Assembly (NCBI RefSeq): GCF_041925275.1
Contig: NZ_JBHEUZ010000001.1
Location: forward strand, 310,001-374,000
Direction of reading: 5' to 3'
From: Parapedobacter pyrenivorans_A
Lineage (GTDB): Bacteria; Bacteroidota; Bacteroidia; Sphingobacteriales; Sphingobacteriaceae
Length of the DNA: 64,000 bases
The first letter of the stretch is position 1; the number at the start of each line of letters is the position of its first letter. Below the pieces are notes generated by a model. It was given only the letters and a program-made list of their open reading frames with translations, was not told the origin of the DNA and did not search any database. This document shows positions 1 through 9,833 of this stretch, piece by piece. Position numbers and translations under genes: made by a program.

Positions 1-1305
1 AAAAATGTCAATGCCGCCTATACACGCGTGCAGAACACCTTCCTTCCGGGGTACACCCCACAAACCAATCTGTTGGGATACGATTTTGACCTTAACGCAC
101 CCGGTTGGGGCTTCCTCTTCGGTAGCCAACGCGACATCCGCCAACGGGCCGCAGAGAATGGGTGGATCACCACCGATACCTTGCAGACCCAGCTATATAT
201 GACGTCGCTCACGGAAGACCTGTCAATACGTGCGATCGTGGAGCCGATTCGTGACCTGAACATTGAACTGACAGCAGTGAAACTGGACAACCAGAATTAC
301 ACTACGTCTTTCCAGTATTCGGCAGCGGCCAATGACTTCCGGAGCTTAACTCCGGTGACCACTGGAAACTACAGTATCTCATACTTAACGCTCGGGACGG
401 CGTTTAAGGATCACGAAGCATTGTTCCGTGAATTTGAGCGCAACCGACAGACCATTTCCAGTCGGCTTGGTCAACGCAATCCGAACTCTCTTGGACAATC
501 GGGTGGCTATGCGGATGGCTACGACCGTACCGCCCAAGATGTGGTGGTCAACTCCTTTTTGGCAGCCTACCGCGGCAAGGATGCCGAGCGCGTCAAGCTT
601 GGTGGCTTCCCCGCTATCCCTATACCCAACTGGAACATCACCTACAACGGGTTGAACAATATCCCCCTGTTTAGCGAGTTTCTCACGTCACTTACGCTTC
701 GGCATGGCTACAACTCCCGCTACTCAATCAACGGGTACAATTCATTGATCCGATATAACGAAGTCGGTGGCTTCCCTTCCGAGCGGGACGTTAACCAGAA
801 TTTCCTGCCGGAATTCCAATTCCAACAGGTGTCTATTTTTGAGCAATTCACGCCGTTGATTGGTTTTGATGCCCGGTTTAAGAATAACCTCACCGCAAAC
901 GCCGAATACCGCCGGGCGCGGACATTGAACCTCAGCTTGCAAAACAGCCAGTTAGCCATGCTTAGCGATCAATCGCTGGTAATCGGTGCGGGCTACCGGG
1001 CGACGGGGTTCCAAATGCCGTTCGGATGGTTCAGCGGCTTCCGGATGAACAACGACCTCAATTTCCGGTTGGATATATCGCTCAACGACCTGAAAACGCT
1101 CGTGTACCGATCGGACATCAACGAATCGGAAGTATCGGCGGGAAACAAAAGCATCTCCTATCGGCCATCCGTAGATTATGTCATCAACCAACGGTTCAAC
1201 ATCCGGCTCTTCTTCGATAGCAACTCGGTGCGGCCATACACGTCGCAAACATTTGCGACTTCGTACGCTAACTTTGGATTCAATTTGCGGTTGATGCTGC
1301 AGTAA
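1..1305 (+). CDS. sprA: T9SS outer-membrane translocon SprA, C-terminal part (5' end outside window)
   Basis: Reading frame 1 is open from the first base and encodes the last 434 residues. The text matches the C-terminal part of SprA (Sov), the very large outer-membrane barrel that is the translocon of the type IX secretion system of Bacteroidota. Features that fit are a stretch around LLGYDFDLNAPGWGFLFG, many alternating beta-strand segments, and a final strand ending in aromatic/Leu residues (ANFGFNLRLMLQ). Full SprA is over 2,000 residues, so most of the gene lies upstream of the window. Family identity is by recognition of the sequence; no internal break is seen. Confidence 0.88.
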   Translation, partial: KNVNAAYTRVQNTFLPGYTPQTNLLGYDFDLNAPGWGFLFGSQRDIRQRAAENGWITTDTLQTQLYMTSLTEDLSIRAIVEPIRDLNIELTAVKLDNQNYTTSFQYSAAANDFRSLTPVTTGNYSISYLTLGTAFKDHEALFREFERNRQTISSRLGQRNPNSLGQSGGYADGYDRTAQDVVVNSFLAAYRGKDAERVKLGGFPAIPIPNWNITYNGLNNIPLFSEFLTSLTLRHGYNSRYSINGYNSLIRYNEVGGFPSERDVNQNFLPEFQFQQVSIFEQFTPLIGFDARFKNNLTANAEYRRARTLNLSLQNSQLAMLSDQSLVIGAGYRATGFQMPFGWFSGFRMNNDLNFRLDISLNDLKTLVYRSDINESEVSAGNKSISYRPSVDYVINQRFNIRLFFDSNSVRPYTSQTFATSYANFGFNLRLMLQ

Positions 1306-1726
1306 AAGATAAGAGGAGCTTATTTTTATTTGATCGCAAAAAATAAGGATTGTAGTGCCAGTTGTCGCTGGCCGCGACTTGGCCTTGTTCTTTGGCTTGC
1401 CCCAAAGAACCAAAGCACAAGGCTGTGTCGTATTTGTTGTTCCGGCTGCGCGTCGGTGCAACGGCGCGAACCCTAGGCCGCCTGCCCCCATGGCCCACCC
1501 GGTGGCTGGGTTCTGCTTGTTTCAGTGCTCACCAGACCGTTTCTGCAACGCACCACCACGGCCTGTACGTCCAATTGCGCCAAGGCCGATCCGACCTCCG
1601 AACGCAGACGGCCTAGCCTGCATGGAGCGGTGAGAAGAAAGCAAATCAATTGTACTGGAAAAATGCGGCAACAAAGTCAAACGGAGCACCGATACGCCAT
1701 TCTTTTTAGACACCTGTCTGCATAAA
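1306..1726. other. intergenic region with a GC-rich, multi-frame-open repeat-like segment
   Basis: This 420-base gap between convergent genes has no convincing gene. Several frames on both strands stay open for 60-180 codons, but none has recognisable protein features. It contains a perfect 9-bp hairpin with arms at 1387-1395 and 1402-1410 (GTTCTTTGG / CCAAAGAAC). This resembles dispersed intergenic repeats that I recall from Sphingobacteriales genomes, but only one copy occurs in this window. Confidence 0.4.
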
Positions 1727-1760
1727 AAAGGTGCTCAACCGGGTCCGGTTGAGCACCTTT
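1727..1760 (-). terminator. rho-independent terminator of the SusCD locus
   Basis: Perfect 16-bp inverted repeat (arms 1727-1742 and 1745-1760, two-base loop). On the minus strand it is followed by a run of T (bases 1724-1729 read as T). It lies about 20 bases past the stop of the last gene of the sigma/FecR/SusCD locus. The plus-strand side has only three T, so it mainly serves the minus-strand operon. Confidence 0.88.
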
Positions 1761-1780
1761 GGGTAACACGTGAAATGCTT

Positions 1781-3010
1781 CTATTTTACCAACGCTCCCC
1801 AAAAGCTGATTTCAGCAAGTAACATACGCGGCGGTTGCGTAGGGTTGAAATGCTCAAGGCTCCTGAACCGGATGTACCTTACCGTTGCATCGGGATTGAC
1901 CCCAGCACCCGGTACGAATTCAAATTCCAGACCGCTATCAGAAAGCGCGATGTCCTCGGCTGTAGGCGCCTGCCAGGGATCGGCAAGTCCGTTACCCGAC
2001 GGTTGTACACATTCAAATTTCCCCAGAAGCGTCCAACTGCCGTCCAAGCTGCCGTCCGGATTCGGGTCCAATGACCCGTATATTTCAAATACCCTCGGAT
2101 GGCCCCTGTTCCAACGATCATCATTGCTGTTACGTGGCCATAGCCTCATCCTATCCAGTTTCGCCTTCAGACCCAAATCCCATGTGAAGGTACTTGGTAC
2201 GGCCGCCGGATCTGCTGTGTGCATGAAATTGGTGGTGTTCCCGTCCCAAAATCGTGCTAATGGGTAACTGCCATTGATTTCCACATCACCCGGCAAAAGC
2301 TTTTCAGCCCAGGTCGCCTTTGGGATCAATAATACCGGATCAATCATGGTTTCGACCGTTGTCGCCTGGAATACATCGATGGCCAGGGAGTCCGGCTTAT
2401 GTGCCGTACGGTAGGCTAACGGCTTATCGATGTTGAAGTTTGGAAGCAGCGTTTCGGTTTCCAAAGTATCAACATCCGTCGTCTGGCTGTCGCCGTTTAA
2501 ATCCGTCCAGTTCAGCTGGACACCTACTTCAGAGCTTTCAACTGTTCCCCAATTTAGCGTAAGGTCCTGTCCATCGTAGTAGGTACTCTTCAACAGACGA
2601 TTGGTAAGCATGCCCTGGTAATTGTCGCCATACACTGTACCCATTATCTCAATCGGAATAGACTTGTTCCCTTCATCGTCGTAAGTATGGATCATGAAGG
2701 AATAGGTGTTTTCACTGATCGCGTCGATAATATGACTGACCGTATCCATGTCTGCGGTCACCGGCAGTTCAACCGAGTCGGTGTAATTATTCCAGAATAT
2801 TCTCGCTTTCTGTATCCGGGGATCGGTACCTCTGAGCCACGATAATTTGATACGATTATTCCCGGGATACACAATCGGGTTTTGTGCCGGCCCCGGATAT
2901 ATCAATCCGTTGGGAACCACATAATCCTTGTAAATATCCGACGGGCTATCGCATGAAGAGAATCCCAAAATGACCCCAATAAAGATGACAAATATCGTAT
3001 TCTTCATCAT
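1781..3010 (-). CDS. surface lipoprotein with DUF4998-like and C-terminal discoidin-like domains
   Basis: A 409-residue protein with a lipoprotein signal (hydrophobic 3-18, lipobox GFSSC, Cys20). The N-terminal third has Fn3/DUF4998-like features (NRIKLSWLRGTDPRIQKARI). The C-terminal 150 residues form an F5/8C (discoidin)-like carbohydrate-binding domain. That domain is closely related to the one in the gene just upstream: both share KL.R.R.WPR....DDRW.RGH..VFEI.GS and end in EISFWG/ELSFWG. By position it is the last gene of the SusCD operon and most likely a surface glycan-binding protein. The ligand is unknown. Confidence 0.78.
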   Translation of the reverse strand: MMKNTIFVIFIGVILGFSSCDSPSDIYKDYVVPNGLIYPGPAQNPIVYPGNNRIKLSWLRGTDPRIQKARIFWNNYTDSVELPVTADMDTVSHIIDAISENTYSFMIHTYDDEGNKSIPIEIMGTVYGDNYQGMLTNRLLKSTYYDGQDLTLNWGTVESSEVGVQLNWTDLNGDSQTTDVDTLETETLLPNFNIDKPLAYRTAHKPDSLAIDVFQATTVETMIDPVLLIPKATWAEKLLPGDVEINGSYPLARFWDGNTTNFMHTADPAAVPSTFTWDLGLKAKLDRMRLWPRNSNDDRWNRGHPRVFEIYGSLDPNPDGSLDGSWTLLGKFECVQPSGNGLADPWQAPTAEDIALSDSGLEFEFVPGAGVNPDATVRYIRFRSLEHFNPTQPPRMLLAEISFWGALVK

Positions 3011-3033
3011 AAATGATTGCTAATGATTTAACT

Positions 3034-4245
3034 TTAATTAATTAACTCTCCCCAGAAACTCAGTTCCAAGACGTGAACAGTCGAAAAGGATGCATTGGCA
3101 TAGGTAGATACGGTCCTGAACCTGATATACCTAACTGGGGTGAAGGGATTCGGGGCGAAATCACTCACGCCAAATTCGAACTCGATACCTTCATCTGCAA
3201 AAGCAATGTCTTCCTGGGTAATTTGTGCACCCGACCCGGATGGCTTCAAACTCTCAAATCGTCCGAGCGGTATCCAACTGTCGTCAAGCTCCCCGGTAGG
3301 GTTGGGCGAGACAGAACCCCATATTTCAAATACTTTTGCATGTCCCCGCTTCCATCGGTCGTCACTATGCTTACGCGGCCAGTATTTCAACCGGCTTAAT
3401 TTGACGGTCCTTCCCATGTCCCATGTGATGTTATGCGGGAGCATTTGGGTTTCCAGACCATGGAATCCATCCTGGTCATAATTCTCATCCCATATTCTTG
3501 TTGTTGGGTAACCTGAATTGACCGGAGGGATATCGCCCGGCAACGTATACGCGTTCCACGTGGCTTTGGAAATAAACTCTTCAAACCACGGTGTCACTTC
3601 GGCTGTGACGGTATCAGACAAATTACCCCATCTGTCACGGATGTACATCGCAAATTCATGTTCTTCAGGATCCAACCCGTCAACACCGCGATACGTAAAT
3701 GTACCCTTTGGCGTAGCGGTATAATAGGTGATTAACTCGCTCATATACCCCAAATTCGCGGTGTCTGCCATCAATACGATGGCCAGATTGGCTTCTTCCG
3801 GATTTTCGAAATCGATCGCTACGCCTCCGAAAGTCTCCCTAAACGTCTTCGTCGCCAATTGTACGGGGGCCGTCGTTGGGTTTATCTGCACCGTAAAAGG
3901 CGCCGATTCCTTTTCATTTTTCCCTACGGAATATAGTCTAACGTCGTACGTATCCGTGGTGCCGAATCCTTCGAGCACTAACGAATCCTTGAAGTAAGAA
4001 GACTTCGTTTCGCGTATGACGCCGGGTTTGATTTCATATTCAGCCCGTACATAAAGTACATTCTTATCTACTGGCAACATATATTTCAATACAGCTCCCC
4101 CCGGTTTGTTTTCTACGGTCACATTGGTCACTTGACCAGGCGCTGCCGCCGTATCGTCCATAAAATCAATACGCCCCTCTTCCTGGCAACCGATCCATAA
4201 CATCGATGTCAGTAGGATAATGATATATATAATACTATTTTTCAT
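3034..4245 (-). CDS. surface lipoprotein, DUF4959/DUF5126/DUF5000-type
   Basis: 403 residues with a lipoprotein signal (lipobox MLWIGC, Cys20). The domain order seen is an N-terminal DUF4959-like Fn3 fold (about 30-125), a middle DUF5126-like Ig fold (about 125-225) and a C-terminal DUF5000 discoidin-like domain (about 230-403). Such proteins accompany SusCD pairs and are thought to bind glycans at the cell surface. It starts 18 bases after SusD and ends 23 bases before its shorter paralogue, so the four genes form one transcription unit. Confidence 0.85.
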   Translation of the reverse strand: MKNSIIYIIILLTSMLWIGCQEEGRIDFMDDTAAAPGQVTNVTVENKPGGAVLKYMLPVDKNVLYVRAEYEIKPGVIRETKSSYFKDSLVLEGFGTTDTYDVRLYSVGKNEKESAPFTVQINPTTAPVQLATKTFRETFGGVAIDFENPEEANLAIVLMADTANLGYMSELITYYTATPKGTFTYRGVDGLDPEEHEFAMYIRDRWGNLSDTVTAEVTPWFEEFISKATWNAYTLPGDIPPVNSGYPTTRIWDENYDQDGFHGLETQMLPHNITWDMGRTVKLSRLKYWPRKHSDDRWKRGHAKVFEIWGSVSPNPTGELDDSWIPLGRFESLKPSGSGAQITQEDIAFADEGIEFEFGVSDFAPNPFTPVRYIRFRTVSTYANASFSTVHVLELSFWGELIN

Positions 4246-4263
4246 GATGTAATAGGTTAATCG

Positions 4264-6201
4264 TTACCACCCAATATTTTGTACCAGATTTGGATTCACT
4301 TCAATATCACCGGTCCTGATCGGCCAGAAATAGTCGCGGATGCCAAATTTCTGCTCCAACAAAAGCTGCGGCTGGTACATCATCCGGTTTACTTCTTCCT
4401 CGGTCCCGTCAATGGTAGATACCATCATGTTCCACCCTTGCAGCGGGGTATGGTATTCCGTCGGCGCGGTTTTCCAACGCCGTATATCCCAAAAGCGTTG
4501 CCCTTCGAACGAAAGTTCGATCAAGCGTTCGCTTTGTACGATTTCACGCATACCCGGCTGGGTGTTGTACTTCGGGCTATTGGTATAGGTATCCCAAGAT
4601 TCCTTCACTCCTTTCAAACCGGCACGATTGCGAACCAGATCGATATATCGAAACAGCTCCGCACTATTGGCTCCGTTAGGTCCTTCGGCTTCGTTGATCG
4701 CTTCGGCATACAATAGGTAAAGATCGCTCAATCGCATGACCGGCCAAGCGTAGCTGGGTGAAGATATAACGTTGATCGCATTCAGCTGGGCCTCATAGGG
4801 AATGAATTTTTTAGGGAGATAGCCGGTCCAGTTGCCCTGCCCCTGCGAGCCATCTGTTTCGCCTACCTTAAAGGCAAGGTATCTTAACGACGATGCATCC
4901 TTATCATTATATTGCCCTGCTCCGAACCACACACCGCCATCGAAGCCTACCCATGCATAAAATCGGGGTTCACGATCGAAATGCATATCAATTGTGGTTC
5001 TCCCCTGCCGAATATAAAGCTTATCGTCCGCTTGTGCGGTTCTCAGGTTATAAAGATCTCCGATATTCCTCGTTTTATCCTCATCGAGCGGCACGCCGTT
5101 TTCCGTGTAAAACATCTCGGCAATTTTGATCGGCATACCCAGCCACTGGCAAATATCGTTGCTATTGACGTAAGCCGAATTCAGTTTTGGCATCGACGCA
5201 TGGATCATCCCGCCACTGCCGGGAATTGAAATCATTTGCGTGTTTGCCCAGATAACTTCGCTGTTTGAGCGCAAATTAAAAGCATTCCGGAGAGTTACGT
5301 TCAATACGGTTGTATCGTTGTACCGGTTGGCCGCATCCTCAAACTTATATAATAGCATCCCTGCTTCATGGCAAATATCAATGGCCTCCTTACAGGCGGC
5401 CATGGCCAATTCCCATTTTTCGGCTTTGAAGGTGGCGTCGAACAGGAGCGTACCGTCGTGGTTTTTCAACGTTGCCTGGTCATTATTCCCATTGAACAAC
5501 GGGCTCGCCGCCGTTACCAGCACTTTGGCCTTCAATGACAGTGCAATCGGCTTGGTAATGCGTCCGTAGTCGCTTGCCGGATCCAATATAACCGTGGGCA
5601 GTTGGTCGCCATCGCTGGCTTCATCCAGTAGTTGCACGATGTAGTCGAAACATTCGTCTACCGGTGCCCGTTCTACTTTCACCGCATACACGTCCGCATC
5701 CACCGGCAAATTTTCCCGGATCAGGGGTATCGGACCGTACATCTGTACGAGGCAAAAATGATAATAGGCCTTTAACACTTTTGCCTCAGCGGCCCATTGT
5801 TCCCGCTCCCAAGCAGGTAAGTCAGGGACCAAATCGACATTTTCCAGAAAGGTATTGCAAACACGCAACGCCTCGTACATACTGCTCCATCGAGCAAGTA
5901 TCGGACTGGTGGCATTTTGGAATCCTTCACTGATATCCAAACCGGCAAGTGAAAAACGGTTAGAAAAGTGGGTGGTCCTTCGCGTCCATATATCGTCTCC
6001 TCCCAGCGTGCTGGGATCGCCCGACCCGCCATTTTTTGGCATATAGGAATAGGCCGTCGCTAGGTATTTACGGGCCTGCGTTCTCGAATTGAATGCCATA
6101 TCTAAGGTGGCAATGCCATCGGGTACTACGTCCAGCCAGTCGCCGCAAGCAGCGGTTAAACTCATTACAGCGGCAAATATTATGATTCTTATTTTTTTCA
6201 T
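4264..6201 (-). CDS. SusD/RagB family nutrient-uptake outer-membrane lipoprotein
   Basis: About 645 residues, lipoprotein signal with lipobox SLTAAC. The start is taken at ATG 6201; a GTG three codons upstream (6210) is less likely. It has the alpha-helical TPR core of SusD proteins (AWEREQWAAEAKVLKAYYHF) and the C-terminal FEGQRFWDIRRWK motif typical of the family. SusD caps the SusC barrel and captures the oligosaccharide. It lies 15 bases after the SusC stop, giving the standard SusC-SusD order. Confidence 0.95.
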   Translation of the reverse strand: MKKIRIIIFAAVMSLTAACGDWLDVVPDGIATLDMAFNSRTQARKYLATAYSYMPKNGGSGDPSTLGGDDIWTRRTTHFSNRFSLAGLDISEGFQNATSPILARWSSMYEALRVCNTFLENVDLVPDLPAWEREQWAAEAKVLKAYYHFCLVQMYGPIPLIRENLPVDADVYAVKVERAPVDECFDYIVQLLDEASDGDQLPTVILDPASDYGRITKPIALSLKAKVLVTAASPLFNGNNDQATLKNHDGTLLFDATFKAEKWELAMAACKEAIDICHEAGMLLYKFEDAANRYNDTTVLNVTLRNAFNLRSNSEVIWANTQMISIPGSGGMIHASMPKLNSAYVNSNDICQWLGMPIKIAEMFYTENGVPLDEDKTRNIGDLYNLRTAQADDKLYIRQGRTTIDMHFDREPRFYAWVGFDGGVWFGAGQYNDKDASSLRYLAFKVGETDGSQGQGNWTGYLPKKFIPYEAQLNAINVISSPSYAWPVMRLSDLYLLYAEAINEAEGPNGANSAELFRYIDLVRNRAGLKGVKESWDTYTNSPKYNTQPGMREIVQSERLIELSFEGQRFWDIRRWKTAPTEYHTPLQGWNMMVSTIDGTEEEVNRMMYQPQLLLEQKFGIRDYFWPIRTGDIEVNPNLVQNIGW

Positions 6202-6216
6202 GTCGCTCACACTTAA

Positions 6217-9200
6217 CTAGTTAAAAGCAAAATTTATCCCAACATTAAACACTCGCTGGTTGGGATAGCCCAATCCGTTACCGGCCATTTCCACATCCCA
6301 CATTTTAAATTTACTGAAAACAAGCAGGTTGGTTCCACTGAGATAGAGCCGGAGATTGTTCATTTTTATCCGCTCGGTTAACCGGTCGGGTACCGAATAG
6401 CCCACCTCCATCTGTTTAACGCGCAGGAAGTTGCCGTTGCGCATAAACCAGGTGTTCCGTTGGTCTGATGGCCATTGATAGGCACCGTTTCCATCAATAT
6501 AGGCTCCCGGAACATTATTGGTGTTGACCCTGGTATCCAATCGGGGCCAGGTAGCATATAGATTTTGGTTCTCCTCAGACCAATAGCTGTCAGCATACGC
6601 CTGGAGAATCTGAGCATCGCCAAGGAACGGGGCCGTACTGTGTGCATTGATCCAAAACGATTGCCGGGCCGCTCCTTGGAGGAGTACCGAGAAATCAAAT
6701 CCTTTGTATCCCATGGAAACCGCAAATCCATAAACAATTTCAGGGACCGTAGGATGGCCCAAGGGGACCCTGTCCGCTTCGGTAATCTGGCCATCGCGGT
6801 TTACATCCAGGTATTTGATGTCGCCACCACCATATTGGGAAGTCCCTATATTTTGCGGTGGCGAGCTAGCCGCTTCTGCATCATCCACAAAAAGCCGCTC
6901 GGCAATATAGCCGGTTGCCTGATTCAATGACAAGCCCACTCTTGAACGCCACGGTTCGTTGTATTCCGGTTCTTCATACACATCGAACTGGCTGGTCGCA
7001 TACGTGAAATTGGCACGCGCTGAAGACCAGAAATTGCTATTCCAGTTTTTCTGGTATTCCAGCGTCATATCTACCCCTTTGCCCGATGCCTCGCCCACAT
7101 TTGCGCGGGGCGTGGCCGTCAAGCCCATGGTATTGGGAATACTCGCCCTCGTCATCAGGATATTGTCTCTTTTCTCGGTAAAATATTCCGCAACGATGTT
7201 CAGTTGATTCCACAAACCCAATTCAAGCGCAAAATTTTGTTTGTAAGATTTTTCCCAGGAGATATAGGGATTGGCATACCGGCTGATGGTGATTCCATCA
7301 TAAATCGTATTGTATTCCGATCCGAAGATGGCCCGCCTGCCGGTGTTATTCATGTTCACTTCGGAAAGATAGAAGAATCGATCGGCGGCGTCGCCTATCT
7401 GGTCATTCCCGATCAAACCGTAGGTGTAACGCAGCTTCAGGTTACTAACAACGGGCTCCAAATCTTCCCAGAACTTCTCGTTGGAGACGAGCCAGGCCAC
7501 GCCTGCCGATGGGAAAAACCCGAAACGGTTGTTTTTATCAAAACGTTCGCTTCCATTATATCCAAAGTTAAATTCGGCAATATACCGGGAGTCATACGCA
7601 TAGGTTGCGCGTCCTACCAGACCTAAATTCCTGGAGGGGAGCGACAATTGCAGCGAACCTGCGTTGGCAGTCAACGTCTCCCGTGCCTGAAACACCAACA
7701 TGTTGCTGATGTTATGTTTCCCGAAATCACGGACATGGTTTAAGCTTCCTTCAAAATAGAACGAAGAATACTGTTCTCTGTCCGCCGGCAATTCGCCGTA
7801 TCCTAAATATTCAGTACCGATATCCGTTTCTATCAGGTTGTAATCGCCCGTTAGTCGGTTATATCTGCTAATTTCATGATAAAACGGAGTATACGACCTG
7901 TTGACGGCAAATTGCGATAAGCGGCTGACGTTTAACATTCCCCGGCCCGTCAACCCTTGGGTAATGAAACCCAAATCCTGTTTCAATTCCAGCTGAGCCA
8001 ATATCTGCGAGCGCGATTTCTCTTTGTAACCGCGGACCATTTCGGCATAGGGATTGATTTTGCTATTGTTCCAGTTGCCGAACAAGATATGTTGTGCATA
8101 TTGGAAATCTTCGTCTGCCGGGTAATAAGCCGGGAACAGCACCGGATTGGAATGTACCATTAAATTATACATATCCGCCCCACCGCGCAAAGGACCTTTG
8201 TATTCTTCGAAATTGGCACTCAGACGTACAATCAATTCGGTGTTTTTGGTAAGGTCAATATTGACGGTCGAACGCAGATCGTAATTATTGATGGCGATGT
8301 TGTTATTGAAATTATTGCGTTTGTCCACATTGAGGATACCGTTGTCACGATTGAATGAGCCGGCCACATAGTAACGCGCAACCCCTCCACCTCCGCTCAC
8401 ATTCACATTGCTGCGTTGGTTCATCGTATAATCCTTGAACAACATTTGCTGCCAATCGTTGGCGGGATAGATAAGCGGGTACCTACCCAACTCTGTCATT
8501 TCAATTTTTTCCTGCGAATACAGAATGGTTCCCAAGGGGTCGCGGGTAAGGATGGCTTCGTTGTGCATTTTCATATACGTCACGGGGTCGGCGACATCAA
8601 CCGTCTGCGTCGGAGCCGACATCGAATTCTCGAAGCGGAAGGAGAATTTTGCCGGACCTTCTTTGCCCTGTTTGGTGACGACCAGAATCACCCCGTTTGC
8701 ACCGCGCGAGCCGTACAAAGCCGTGGCGGTAGCATCTTTCAGTATGGAGAAACTCTGGATGTCGTCCGGGCGAAGGCGGGCTAGGTCGTTTGCCGAGAGT
8801 TCGATACCGTCGATCAATATCAATGGATTGGTATTTGTGCCGAAGGTCGTGATACCCCGGACAAAGAAATCTGCGTTGTCCTGACCGGGTTCCCCGCTTC
8901 GCTGATAGGCGATAATACCCGCCGCCTGGCCCGCCAATGCCGTGGTCAGGTTGCTGGAAGGCACTTTCAGGTCGCCGGGACTAACGGACGTGACCGAGCC
9001 GACTACATCCCTCCGTCTCTGGGTACCGAAGCCAACCACCACAACGTCGTCAAGCATGGAAGCCGACATTTCAAGCACCACATCGATCTCCCGTTGGTTA
9101 CCCACACTTACTTCCTGGGTGAGATACCCAACCATCGTAAATACGAGGATAGCACCTTCGGGCGCCTGCAGCACATACCGTCCGTTCAGGTCGGTACCCG

Positions 9201-9696
9201 TTGCTATACTTGGCCGGTTTTTTACCGACACCGTTACCCCGGTTAGCGGGGTCCCGGCGGTATCGACAACGATTCCCTGAACCGTGGGTTGCTGCCGTAG
9301 GCTGGCGAGCAACCGCTCCCGGTTTGTTTTGCTGGCGCTTCTTTTTAGAATAACTACCTTCTCGTCTTCCTTTACCAGGAAATCGAGCGGGAGGTCCTTC
9401 AGGCTTTCGGCAAGCACCTCGCTGATATTATCGGATTCGATGGAAATACTGATGGCATCGAGATCTTTGATATCGTTCCGGTTATACAAAAAGGCATAGC
9501 CGGTTTGCTGCTGTATATCTTTGATCAATGCCGTTACGCTACCGTTGGACATGTCCAACCGCACGGTTTGCGCCACTCCCTTTGCATGGATTTGAAGGGA
9601 GGCGAATACGATAAAAAACGCGGTGATTTTCAAATACAATAAAAAACTAGTGACAGGAGATACTATATTTCTCCCCATAAAAGAAAAAAATTGCAT
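6217..9696 (-). CDS. SusC/RagA family TonB-dependent receptor with N-terminal STN signalling domain
   Basis: 1159 residues: signal segment about 1-41, a secretin/TonB N-terminal (STN) domain about 45-100 (LIKDIQQQTGYAFLYN), a carboxypeptidase-regulatory-like Ig domain about 138-222, a plug domain about 235-345 (NPLILIDGIE, ATALYGSRGANGVILV), then a 22-strand barrel ending in VGINFAFN. It imports a ligand in a TonB-dependent way. The STN domain is the part that signals to a FecR-type anti-sigma factor, and a FecR and ECF sigma gene sit directly upstream. Substrate-induced expression of this locus is therefore the natural inference. Confidence 0.96.
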   Translation of the reverse strand: MQFFSFMGRNIVSPVTSFLLYLKITAFFIVFASLQIHAKGVAQTVRLDMSNGSVTALIKDIQQQTGYAFLYNRNDIKDLDAISISIESDNISEVLAESLKDLPLDFLVKEDEKVVILKRSASKTNRERLLASLRQQPTVQGIVVDTAGTPLTGVTVSVKNRPSIATGTDLNGRYVLQAPEGAILVFTMVGYLTQEVSVGNQREIDVVLEMSASMLDDVVVVGFGTQRRRDVVGSVTSVSPGDLKVPSSNLTTALAGQAAGIIAYQRSGEPGQDNADFFVRGITTFGTNTNPLILIDGIELSANDLARLRPDDIQSFSILKDATATALYGSRGANGVILVVTKQGKEGPAKFSFRFENSMSAPTQTVDVADPVTYMKMHNEAILTRDPLGTILYSQEKIEMTELGRYPLIYPANDWQQMLFKDYTMNQRSNVNVSGGGGVARYYVAGSFNRDNGILNVDKRNNFNNNIAINNYDLRSTVNIDLTKNTELIVRLSANFEEYKGPLRGGADMYNLMVHSNPVLFPAYYPADEDFQYAQHILFGNWNNSKINPYAEMVRGYKEKSRSQILAQLELKQDLGFITQGLTGRGMLNVSRLSQFAVNRSYTPFYHEISRYNRLTGDYNLIETDIGTEYLGYGELPADREQYSSFYFEGSLNHVRDFGKHNISNMLVFQARETLTANAGSLQLSLPSRNLGLVGRATYAYDSRYIAEFNFGYNGSERFDKNNRFGFFPSAGVAWLVSNEKFWEDLEPVVSNLKLRYTYGLIGNDQIGDAADRFFYLSEVNMNNTGRRAIFGSEYNTIYDGITISRYANPYISWEKSYKQNFALELGLWNQLNIVAEYFTEKRDNILMTRASIPNTMGLTATPRANVGEASGKGVDMTLEYQKNWNSNFWSSARANFTYATSQFDVYEEPEYNEPWRSRVGLSLNQATGYIAERLFVDDAEAASSPPQNIGTSQYGGGDIKYLDVNRDGQITEADRVPLGHPTVPEIVYGFAVSMGYKGFDFSVLLQGAARQSFWINAHSTAPFLGDAQILQAYADSYWSEENQNLYATWPRLDTRVNTNNVPGAYIDGNGAYQWPSDQRNTWFMRNGNFLRVKQMEVGYSVPDRLTERIKMNNLRLYLSGTNLLVFSKFKMWDVEMAGNGLGYPNQRVFNVGINFAFN

Positions 9697-9780
9697 AATT
9701 TTGATTTCGTTTAGCTATATAACACATAACCTAAAAGTGATCGCAAAGCTTTATAGGTGTTACTGAACTGGACGAATCAG

Positions 9781-9804
9781 CCACACCGGTTGCCCCCGGT
9801 GTGG
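9781..9804. terminator. GC-rich hairpin between FecR and SusC
   Basis: Inverted repeat with 9-bp arms (CCACACCGG at 9781-9789, CCGGTGTGG at 9796-9804) in the 137-base gap between fecR-like and susC-like genes. No T-run follows on the minus strand (TTTCTC on the plus strand). It may weaken read-through from FecR into SusC, so that susC relies on its own sigma-dependent promoter. Function is inferred. Confidence 0.4.
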
Positions 9805-9833
9805 TTTCTCCAGGTTTATAAGGGTAGTATGCT

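Noticed and set aside
1355..1633. 92- and 84-residue frames after sprA
   Set aside because: Cysteine/arginine-rich artefact of GC-rich intergenic DNA; several frames on both strands are open equally.
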